In this document: positions 1-4,318 of the stretch, piece by piece
Numbering within the stretch: position 1 is the stretch's first letter
Layout: every line of letters begins with the position of its first letter
From: Candidatus Zhuqueibacterota bacterium
GTDB lineage: Bacteria > Zhuqueibacterota > Zhuqueibacteria > Residuimicrobiales > Krinioviventaceae
Assembly: GCA_003854995.1 (NCBI GenBank)
Contig: RQOI01000096.1
Coordinates: 1-6,808 of the forward strand
Reading direction: 5' to 3'
DNA length: 6,808 bases
Position numbers and translations under genes: made by a program
The notes under the pieces: generated by a model
What the model saw: only the letters and a program-made list of their open reading frames with translations
Databases searched by the model: none
What the model was told of the DNA's origin: nothing

Positions 1-96
1 ACCATCGCCAGCCCGACCGGCGAAGGCATTTGCACGCCGCGCGATTTTGCCCGTATTCGACGGCTGGCCATGTACAAGAGTTTGCAGATGTTTTGA
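1..96 (+). CDS. CoA-acylating aldehyde dehydrogenase of a microcompartment, C-terminal end only (partial)
   Basis: The window opens inside a gene in frame 1 that ends with TGA at 94-96; 31 codons are visible. The tail contains TIASPTGEG followed by PRDFARIRR. This resembles the C-terminus of the EutE/PduP family, where an 'IA(T/S)PTGEG...FTR/FAR..RR' segment closes the protein. These enzymes oxidise an aldehyde to acyl-CoA with NAD+ inside a BMC. The catalytic cysteine and any N-terminal targeting peptide lie outside the window. The final residues after RR (LAMYKSLQMF) lack the Cys that often follows RR in this family. The location just upstream of a BMC shell gene and a class II aldolase supports the call. 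It rests on a short segment matched from memory; another member of the aldehyde dehydrogenase superfamily remains possible. Confidence 0.72.
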   Translation, partial: TIASPTGEGICTPRDFARIRRLAMYKSLQMF

Positions 97-101
97 GAGG
101 G
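95..101 (+). promoter_or_regulatory. Ribosome-binding site supporting a TTG start at 106
   Basis: GAGAGGG overlaps the stop codon (94-96) of the upstream aldehyde dehydrogenase and ends four bases before TTG at 106. No ATG lies in this frame near the start of the conserved domain, so the TTG start rests on this site. The overlap with the upstream stop suggests translational coupling of the nucleotidyltransferase to the BMC operon. Confidence 0.55.
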
Positions 102-105
102 CAAA

Positions 106-579
106 TTGGCTAAAAACCAATTCGAAAAATATATAGAAATTTTGCGAAAGCTTTTTGAAGAACGAGTTGATTATATCTTGATCGGCGGAGTTGCCATCAT
201 TCTGTATGGATTTGAACGCCCGACGCGTGACATTGATTTATTCGTGAAATTGGCGCCGGAAAATATAGCCAAATTACGAGCTGTTCTATTTGATCTATTC
301 AAAGATGAGTCGATCGAAGAGATAACTTTTCAGGAACTTGAAGACTATTCTGTGATCCGATATGGAACGCCGGATGGCTTTTACATCGATATCATCGCAA
401 ACATTGGTGAAGCCTTTCATTTTGAAGATTTGCAGTATGATGTATTAGAGTTTGAGGATTTTAATATAAAGATTGCGACGCCCGAAACACTTTTAAAACT
501 TAAAAAGGATACATTGCGTGATAAAGATCAAATCGATGTTCACTTTCTGCGAGATTTGATATCGAGAAATGAGAGATGA
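106..579 (+). CDS. Minimal nucleotidyltransferase (MNT/AbiEii-like superfamily), putative toxin-antitoxin component
   Basis: This encodes a 157-residue protein of the polymerase-beta-type nucleotidyltransferase fold. The signature is visible: GG at 27-28, then YGFERPTRDIDLF (34-46) with the two metal-binding aspartates D42 and D44 after the R-x-T-x-D-I-D pattern, and a likely third acidic residue D95 in YIDII. The C-terminal part (about 123-152; TPETLLKLKKDTLRDKDQID) resembles the helical segment of AbiEii/DUF6036-type proteins. Such enzymes transfer NMPs to proteins or RNA. Depending on the system they are the toxin (AbiEii, MenT) or the antitoxin (MntA). The start is TTG. The stop overlaps the next gene by four bases (ATGA, 576-579), so the two are surely co-translated. 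GC is about 37% over 121-540, against about 63% in the shell gene downstream, suggesting acquisition. All three catalytic acids are present, so it is probably active. The substrate is unknown. Confidence 0.8.
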   Translation: MAKNQFEKYIEILRKLFEERVDYILIGGVAIILYGFERPTRDIDLFVKLAPENIAKLRAVLFDLFKDESIEEITFQELEDYSVIRYGTPDGFYIDIIANIGEAFHFEDLQYDVLEFEDFNIKIATPETLLKLKKDTLRDKDQIDVHFLRDLISRNER

Positions 580-845
580 CTATGCCTGTTTTCAAGTTTA
601 AGACATTTGAAGATGCTGAGAAAGCGTTGTGGTCAAAAAAGCCTGACGGGAATTACTTTAGGAATGTTGGCGATTTTTTTGAATTCATTGACAAGCTTTA
701 TCCGATTCGTTACCAGACGGGGCTATTCAAGTTCAAAAATCTCAAAGAAGCGAACAATCACCGAAATCAACAAGAATCCGAATTCGCAAAAAAAATATAC
801 AACGCACGCATAAAAACGAAAAAACTCATAGTTCATGTACTTTAG
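576..845 (+). CDS. Small hypothetical protein with an internal FKFK repeat, partner of the nucleotidyltransferase
   Basis: This encodes an 89-residue protein I cannot assign to a named family. The first ATG (576) overlaps the upstream stop; a second in-frame ATG at 582 could also serve (87 residues). Two copies of a short motif are visible: FKFKTFEDA (6-14) and FKFKNLKEA (51-59), 45 residues apart. They flank a central aromatic, acidic part (about 23-50). The lysine-rich tail (68-89) looks less ordered and follows an A8 run at 788-795. I have the impression, unverified, that proteins with 'FKFKTFEDAEKALW' ends commonly accompany nucleotidyltransferases of the upstream type. The 4-base overlap and the shared 37% GC argue that the pair is one functional unit, probably with this protein as the antitoxin or cognate target-binding partner. 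No helix-turn-helix or signal peptide is apparent. Confidence 0.65.
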   Translation: MTMPVFKFKTFEDAEKALWSKKPDGNYFRNVGDFFEFIDKLYPIRYQTGLFKFKNLKEANNHRNQQESEFAKKIYNARIKTKKLIVHVL

Positions 846-848
846 TGT

Positions 849-1138
849 AAGGAGAAACTGTCATGGCACAAGAAGCATTAGGAATGATCGAAACGCGCGG
901 ATTTATCCCGGCGATTGAAGCGGCGGATGCAATGGTCAAAGCGGCGCACGTCAAGCTGGTGGGCAAGGTGCAAGTCGGCAGCGGCCTGGTCACCGTCATT
1001 GTCACCGGCGACGTGGGAGCCGTCAAGGCTGCGACGGACGCCGGCGCTGCGGCAGCGTCCAAGGTTGGCGAGCTGGTCTCTGTGCATGTGATCCCTCGCC
1101 CGCACGAGGATACGGCCGCAATGATGCCCGAAAAATAA
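849..1138 (+). CDS. BMC-H hexameric microcompartment shell protein (PduA/EutM/CcmK type); coding part 863-1138
   Basis: The start ATG is at 863, preceded by AAGGAGA (849-855) at a spacing of seven; the listed span includes this ribosome-binding site. The 91-residue product is a single BMC domain (Pfam BMC) of standard length. It opens with ALGMIETRGFIPAIEAADAM, has the hexamer-edge lysine K26, and continues through KLVGKVQVGSGLVTVIV (31-47). The central pore loop is around G39-S40-G41, followed by GDVGAVKAATDAG (49-61). The C-terminal VIPRPH (76-81) carries R79, the edge residue conserved in PduA and EutM. Such proteins form hexamers that tile the facets of a protein shell, with the pore passing small polar metabolites. 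A Gly-Ser-Gly pore loop is the common type. The gene starts 17 bases after the AT-rich pair and ends 12 bases before the aldolase, consistent with one operon. GC is about 63%. Confidence 0.96.
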
Positions 1139-1150
1139 CGGAGCAGCGAC

Positions 1151-1969
1151 GTGACGAAATCAATTTATCAGCTCAAAAAGGAAATAGTCGAGGTCGGTCG
1201 CCGCACCTACGAGCGCGGTTATGTTGCCTCGAATGACGGCAACATTTCCGCCCGTGTGGATGATAAAAAGGTGTTGATCACCCCGACGGGCGTGTCCAAG
1301 GGCTACATGAAGCCGGAAGATCTCGTGTTGGTCGATTACGATGGCCATGTCCTGACGCAGGGGAAACGACCGTCTTCAGAGGTGTTCATGCATCTCCGCA
1401 TCTACAAGGAGCGGCCGGATGTGAACAGCGTCTGTCATGCGCATCCCATCCATGCCACCGGCTACGCCGTCGCCGGTTTGTCGTTGGAAAAATGCGTGCT
1501 GCCGGAGGTCATCATCGTCCTGGGCGGCATCCCGCTGGTCGACTACGGCGAGCCGGGTACCGACGATTTCTTTGAACCGGTGCTCAAATTTCTCAAGGAT
1601 CATGATGCCTTTTTATTGGCCAACCACGGCGCCTTGACCATCGGCTCTGACATTCTGAACGCTTATCACAAAATGGAGACATTGGAGCACTTTGCCCACA
1701 TCAGCTTTGTTGCACAGCAGCTGGGCGGCGTCAAGGTGTTGCCGAAGGAGGATGTGCAGCGATTGATGGAGGCGCGAGCGCGCTACGGCGTGCCATCCAC
1801 GGCCGGGTGTCTGGTATGTGAAGGTCCGGGGGGCGAATCCTGCGAGATCTATCAGGGCGCCTCTGCAACATCGAATGAGAAGGCGAACCTCAAGCCACAG
1901 CTTGAACAGGTTGATCGCGAGGCATTGATAAAAACAGTGACAGACGCTGTCCTGAAAAAGCTTGCCTGA
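1151..1969 (+). CDS. Class II sugar-phosphate aldolase (FucA/RhaD-like) with C-terminal encapsulation-type helix
   Basis: The start is GTG at 1151 with GGAG at 1140-1143. The 272-residue protein has the zinc-aldolase/epimerase core of L-fuculose-1-phosphate aldolase. It shows NDGNIS (28-33), the phosphate-site TPTGVSKG (44-51), the catalytic acid/base candidate E77 in RPSSEV, zinc ligands H96 and H98 in CHAHPIHAT, and H159 in ANHGAL. Expected chemistry is cleavage of L-fuculose-1-phosphate or L-rhamnulose-1-phosphate to dihydroxyacetone phosphate and L-lactaldehyde. It is longer than E. coli FucA (about 215 residues). The extra C-terminus has a cysteine group (C220, C223, C231), a polar linker, and a final amphipathic helix (about 255-272, REALIKTVTDAVLKKLA) of the kind that targets cargo into BMC lumens. 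The aldolase of planctomycete BMC loci is known to carry such a tail. An intrinsic terminator begins ten bases after the stop. Which of the two sugar phosphates it prefers cannot be read from the sequence. Confidence 0.92.
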   Translation: MTKSIYQLKKEIVEVGRRTYERGYVASNDGNISARVDDKKVLITPTGVSKGYMKPEDLVLVDYDGHVLTQGKRPSSEVFMHLRIYKERPDVNSVCHAHPIHATGYAVAGLSLEKCVLPEVIIVLGGIPLVDYGEPGTDDFFEPVLKFLKDHDAFLLANHGALTIGSDILNAYHKMETLEHFAHISFVAQQLGGVKVLPKEDVQRLMEARARYGVPSTAGCLVCEGPGGESCEIYQGASATSNEKANLKPQLEQVDREALIKTVTDAVLKKLA

Positions 1970-1978
1970 TGGCCCGTC

Positions 1979-2011
1979 ATGCCGTCGCGAGAGGTGACGG
2001 CATTTTTTTTT
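1979..2011 (+). terminator. Rho-independent terminator after the aldolase, immediately before ackA
   Basis: The arms ATGCCGTCGC (1979-1988) and GTGACGGCAT (1994-2003) pair over 10 bp with one G-T wobble around a GAGAG loop, followed by nine consecutive T (2003-2011). This is a strong intrinsic terminator. The next gene starts at 2021, so the hairpin and U-tract sit almost on its ribosome-binding site. Termination is probably partial, or a promoter outside the visible gap serves the next gene. Confidence 0.9.
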
Positions 2012-2020
2012 GGAACTCGC

Positions 2021-3250
2021 ATGAAGATCATTGTCTGCAACATCGGTTCGAGCAGTTTCAAGTTTCAGCTCCTGGATATGGCGTCGGAACAGCGACTGGC
2101 GAGAGGTCATGTCGAGCGCGTCGGCGCGAATGATGCGGTCGTCACCTACTGGGTGGCCAATGATAAAGTCTATGAAAAGGAGATGGCCATCCCGACGCAT
2201 CGCGAAGCGGTTCAGCACGCGCTTGATTTTCTGACGCAATCTGACCATGCGGTGCTGAAGAGTCTGCAGGATTGCGATGCGGTCGGTTTTAAAACCATTC
2301 AGGCTGGCGAACGGAATGGCACGGTGCTGCTGGACGACGCTGTGTTGCAGGCGATGGAAAATTACAAGTCTCTTGCACCGGCGCACAATCCGCCCTACCT
2401 GACCGCGATTTATATGTTCAAAGAGATGCTGCCGGACATGCCGCTCGTCGGCGTTTTTGAACCGGGCTTCCATGCCACTATTCCCCAATATGCCAAAATT
2501 TATGGCACGCCGTACGACTGGATAGAACAATACCATGTCGTCAGGTATGGTTATCACGGTGCATCGCATCATTATATCACCCACCAGACGGTGAAAACGC
2601 TGGGCCTGGCGTCCGATGACCACAAGATGATCAGCTGTCATCTCGGCGGCTCATCATCGCTGTGCGCGTTCAAGAACGGCCAGTCCATCGATGTCTCCAT
2701 GGGCTTTTCACCGCAATCAGGACTCTTACAGGGCAAGCGCGTCGGCGACATGGATCCCTTTGTTCTACCCTACATCATGGAGAGGAAAGGCATCACCCTG
2801 GTGGACGCATTGACGGAACTCGGGACGCGCGGCGGCCTGGCGGGCTTGTCGGGAGTATCGGATGACATGCGCGATATCAACAAGGCCGTGCAACTGGGCA
2901 ATGAGCGCGCCAGGCTTGCGCGCGACAAGTACATCTATGATGTCAAACGGTACATCGGCGAATACATTGTCATCATGGAGGGGTTGGATGCGATCACCTT
3001 CACTGGTGGCATTGGTCAATGGGATGCGGAATTGCGCGAAAAAGTGCTCTCCTCTCTGCGCTTTTTGGGGCTCGAAATCGATCAGGAGAAAAACGCGCGG
3101 CACGCTCCCGTCATCTCGACCGATGACTCTCGAATCAGCGCTCTGGTCATGGAGACGGACGAAGAAATCGTCGTCGCCCGCGAGACCATGCGTAAAGTCG
3201 CAAAAGTGTATCACGGTGAGATCAAGGGCTATGGTGATACAAATTTTTAA
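2021..3250 (+). CDS. ackA: Acetate kinase-like enzyme (acetate/propionate kinase family), divergent BMC-associated clade
   Basis: I place the start at ATG 2021, giving 409 residues, the usual length. An in-frame ATG at 1979 would translate the terminator stem and T-run, so it is rejected. The only visible ribosome-binding site is a weak GGAA (2012-2015). ASKHA-fold acetate kinase features are in order: N7 in CNIGSSSFK, H122 in LAPAHNPP, YGYHGASH (176-183, with H179), CHLGGSSS (206-213), GFSPQSGLLQGKRVGDMDP with R240, SGVSDDMRD, FTGGIG, and ETDEE near the C-terminus. It would transfer phosphate from an acyl phosphate to ADP, the ATP-yielding last step of the BMC pathway. Several active-site positions differ from the Methanosarcina enzyme as I align it from memory: the canonical HRVVHGG block reads FKTIQAG (K91 for Arg), and FDTAFH reads FEPGFH (E147 for Asp). 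The conserved blocks elsewhere suggest a working, specialised enzyme rather than a decayed gene. The substrate could be acetyl, propionyl or lactyl phosphate. Confidence 0.85.
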   Translation: MKIIVCNIGSSSFKFQLLDMASEQRLARGHVERVGANDAVVTYWVANDKVYEKEMAIPTHREAVQHALDFLTQSDHAVLKSLQDCDAVGFKTIQAGERNGTVLLDDAVLQAMENYKSLAPAHNPPYLTAIYMFKEMLPDMPLVGVFEPGFHATIPQYAKIYGTPYDWIEQYHVVRYGYHGASHHYITHQTVKTLGLASDDHKMISCHLGGSSSLCAFKNGQSIDVSMGFSPQSGLLQGKRVGDMDPFVLPYIMERKGITLVDALTELGTRGGLAGLSGVSDDMRDINKAVQLGNERARLARDKYIYDVKRYIGEYIVIMEGLDAITFTGGIGQWDAELREKVLSSLRFLGLEIDQEKNARHAPVISTDDSRISALVMETDEEIVVARETMRKVAKVYHGEIKGYGDTNF

Positions 3251-3257
3251 CTTTGAA

Positions 3258-3278
3258 CCGCCTGGGGGACCCTGGTGG
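3258..3278 (+). repeat. GC-rich hairpin just after ackA
   Basis: CCGCC (3258-3262) pairs with GGTGG (3274-3278, one wobble). After a T-T mismatch, GGG (3264-3266) pairs with CCC (3270-3272) around a GGA loop. There is no U-tract after it, so it is not a standard intrinsic terminator. It could be a 3' stabilising stem or part of a factor-dependent stop. It starts eight bases after the ackA stop. Confidence 0.35.
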
Positions 3279-3364
3279 ACGTGAAAAATTGCTCCTAAAA
3301 AGTCTATGAAAATAGGCAGGATAGCCGCATCGCCCCTCTTTTTCGAAAAAAACATGAAATATCC

Positions 3365-3380
3365 TGGCATAAAAGTTGTT
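3365..3380 (+). promoter_or_regulatory. Weak sigma-54-like promoter element
   Basis: The sequence TGGCATAAAAGTTGTT resembles the sigma-54 consensus TGGCACGNNNNTTGCW with correct spacing. TGGCA and TTG match, but the normally conserved -12 GC is GT. If used, the start point would be near 3390, inside the adjoining inverted repeat and about 75 bases before the transglycosylase start. One mismatch in the -12 core makes this speculative. I saw no better sigma-70 pair in the gap. Confidence 0.2.
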
Positions 3381-3429
3381 CTATGTCTGGCGATCAATAT
3401 GATCTCAGCGTTGATCGCAGAGCAACTTT
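3372..3429 (+). repeat. Long two-part inverted repeat upstream of the transglycosylase
   Basis: The outer arms AAAGTTGTTCT (3372-3382) and AGAGCAACTTT (3419-3429) pair over 11 bp with one G-T wobble. The inner arms GCGATCAA (3390-3397) and TTGATCGC (3411-3418) pair perfectly over 8 bp. The two stems stack on the 3' side without a gap; the 5' side has a 7-base bulge, and the terminal loop is 13 bases. No U-tract follows. The sequence AGCAACTT (3421-3428) is repeated directly at 3434-3441. It could be an mRNA leader fold or an operator region. Confidence 0.55.
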
Positions 3430-3454
3430 GAAAAGCAACTTACGCCTGGATGAG

Positions 3455-3461
3455 AGGAGGG
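3455..3461 (+). promoter_or_regulatory. Ribosome-binding site that fixes the transglycosylase start at 3465
   Basis: AGGAGGG is a near-perfect anti-Shine-Dalgarno match lying three bases before ATG 3465. It falls inside the coding stretch of a longer alternative (ATG 3450), which has no comparable site upstream. The 3465 start also places the membrane segment close to the N-terminus. Confidence 0.7.
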
Positions 3462-3464
3462 CGA

Positions 3465-4151
3465 ATGTTATTTAAAGGAGTACTGAAACAGACGATATTT
3501 GGTGTCGTAGCAGCCATGGTCCTGGGCGCCCTTTACGTCTTTTTTGTCCACTCGACAGTCAGAGAGACCGAGAAAATCAGCAATATAGAGTCTTCATTTG
3601 CTGCCCAAAATCGGCTGCAAGCCATTCACATCGAAAGAAAATCCAGCATCGAAAAAGTGACGCAGATCATCAGCCGATACAATGCGGAGATGAGCGATTC
3701 GCTCAAGTATGAAATTGCCAATGAAATCTATTTGATGACAAAAAAGTATCCCAATCTGAATGTCAATTTCATATCAGCGACCATCACCCACGAAAGCGCC
3801 AAGACATGGGATCCCAACGTCATATCGCACGCCGGCGCCCTGGGATTGATGCAGATCATGCCGGCCACCGGCGCTTTTCTGGCGGTCGAGGAAGGCCTGC
3901 CGTGGACAACGGCTGAGGAGGTTTTATCCAATCCCATTTACAATATTCGCCTGGGATGCCGCTATCTGAACCAGTTGGTCGGTCTGTACGAGAAGGACGG
4001 TGGTTTGGCCGCGTACAACGGCGGCCCAAAACGGGCGGAGATGTGGATTGCCGGCAAACGGAATGACACGATACTGTGGGAAGAGACAAGAACATATGTT
4101 CCTGCGGTGCTCGAATTGTATCACCGGTTTCGATCAGAAGGGACATTGTAA
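3465..4151 (+). CDS. Membrane-anchored lytic transglycosylase, SLT domain (GH23 type)
   Basis: This is a 228-residue protein. Residues 11-28 (IFGVVAAMVLGALYVFFV) form one hydrophobic segment with a Lys before it, so it is probably a signal anchor facing the periplasm. A polar, probably helical linker (about 30-95) precedes the SLT domain. The domain shows ITHES (107-111) with catalytic E110, then WDPNVISHAGALGLMQIMPAT (115-135), NPIYNIRLGCRYLNQL (156-171) and LAAYNGGP (181-188). All are hallmarks of Slt70/MltC/MltE-type enzymes, which cleave peptidoglycan glycan strands to 1,6-anhydromuropeptides. The fold is complete and the length is ordinary for small anchored members. The gene stands alone between a 214-base gap and its own terminator, so it is probably a separate transcription unit unrelated to the microcompartment. 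The precise subfamily cannot be assigned. Confidence 0.93.
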   Translation: MLFKGVLKQTIFGVVAAMVLGALYVFFVHSTVRETEKISNIESSFAAQNRLQAIHIERKSSIEKVTQIISRYNAEMSDSLKYEIANEIYLMTKKYPNLNVNFISATITHESAKTWDPNVISHAGALGLMQIMPATGAFLAVEEGLPWTTAEEVLSNPIYNIRLGCRYLNQLVGLYEKDGGLAAYNGGPKRAEMWIAGKRNDTILWEETRTYVPAVLELYHRFRSEGTL

Positions 4152-4157
4152 TAGCAG

Positions 4158-4186
4158 AAAAAGCGGCAACTTGCCGCTTTTTTTTT
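4158..4186 (+). terminator. Rho-independent terminator after the transglycosylase
   Basis: AAAAAGCGGC (4158-4167) and GCCGCTTTTT (4173-4182) pair perfectly around an AACTT loop, and the T-run continues to 4186 (nine T from 4178). It begins six bases after the stop codon. The A-run before and T-run after make the hairpin nearly symmetrical, so it could also act on leftward transcripts. Confidence 0.93.
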
Positions 4187-4206
4187 ACCTCGTTCTGCCG
4201 CTGGCG

Positions 4207-4242
4207 GTCAGCGATACGTGCGGCTACTCAAATCGCTGTGAC
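4207..4242 (+). repeat. Imperfect inverted repeat in the hutH leader
   Basis: CAGCGAT (4209-4215) and ATCGCTG (4232-4238) are complementary and separated by 16 bases. GT (4207-4208) can pair with AC (4241-4242) across a TG bulge. It lies between the transglycosylase terminator and the stronger palindrome at 4250-4280. Significance is uncertain. Confidence 0.35.
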
Positions 4243-4249
4243 AAGCCTT

Positions 4250-4280
4250 TTCCGCTAAAACAAGTTGAGTTTTAGCGGAA
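4250..4280 (+). promoter_or_regulatory. Perfect 12-bp inverted repeat upstream of hutH (operator or attenuator)
   Basis: The arms TTCCGCTAAAAC (4250-4261) and GTTTTAGCGGAA (4269-4280) are exactly complementary and separated by AAGTTGA. The right arm is followed by TTGTTTTT (4281-4288), so in RNA it could act as an intrinsic terminator. As DNA it is a dyad of a size suited to a dimeric repressor, overlapping the candidate -35 of the hutH promoter. A separate terminator already lies 64 bases upstream. A second simple terminator would be redundant, so a regulatory role is favoured. Confidence 0.65.
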
Positions 4281-4293
4281 TTGTTTTTACATT
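4265..4293 (+). promoter_or_regulatory. Candidate sigma-70-type promoter for hutH-guaB
   Basis: TTGAGT (4265-4270) and TACATT (4288-4293) are each four-of-six matches to the -35 and -10 consensus, with a 17-base spacer. The predicted start point near 4300 leaves a leader of about 19 bases before ATG 4319. The -35 box falls in the loop and right arm of the 12-bp dyad, which would fit repressor control. The consensus match is modest, so the call is tentative. Confidence 0.35.
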
Positions 4294-4318
4294 ATCCGAT
4301 GAATTTTGGGATATCGGC

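Noticed and set aside
607..813. Alternative plus-strand frame of 68 codons across the small partner gene
   Set aside because: It lacks a ribosome-binding site and the overlap with the upstream stop, and is lysine/arginine/serine-rich without pattern. The overlapping frame has the internal repeat and the ATGA junction.
1979..2020. Upstream ATG (1979) as the acetate kinase start
   Set aside because: It would translate the terminator hairpin and T-run (giving FFF) as a 14-residue extension not seen in the family. ATG 2021 gives the expected MKIIVCNIGSSS start.
2315..2330. TGGCACGGTGCTGCTG as a sigma-54 promoter inside ackA
   Set aside because: The spacing between the -24 GG and -12 GC elements is one base short, and it lies deep within coding sequence.
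1613..2641. A 342-codon open frame on the minus strand
   Set aside because: It lies opposite the aldolase and acetate kinase genes, both with complete family motifs, and runs through the terminator. Its translation shows no recognisable domain; it is a GC-driven shadow.
3339..3350. TTTTTCGAAAAA palindrome as an operator
   Set aside because: A 12-base A/T palindrome of this kind is expected by chance in an AT-rich gap, and nothing adjoining supports a function.
3450..3464. ATG 3450 as the transglycosylase start
   Set aside because: The AGGAGGG ribosome-binding site lies inside this extension and serves ATG 3465.
4265..4318. TTG 4265 as the hutH start
   Set aside because: The codon lies in the loop of a perfect inverted repeat and within a promoter candidate. 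The added 18 residues do not resemble the family, whereas ATG 4319 gives the standard N-terminus.
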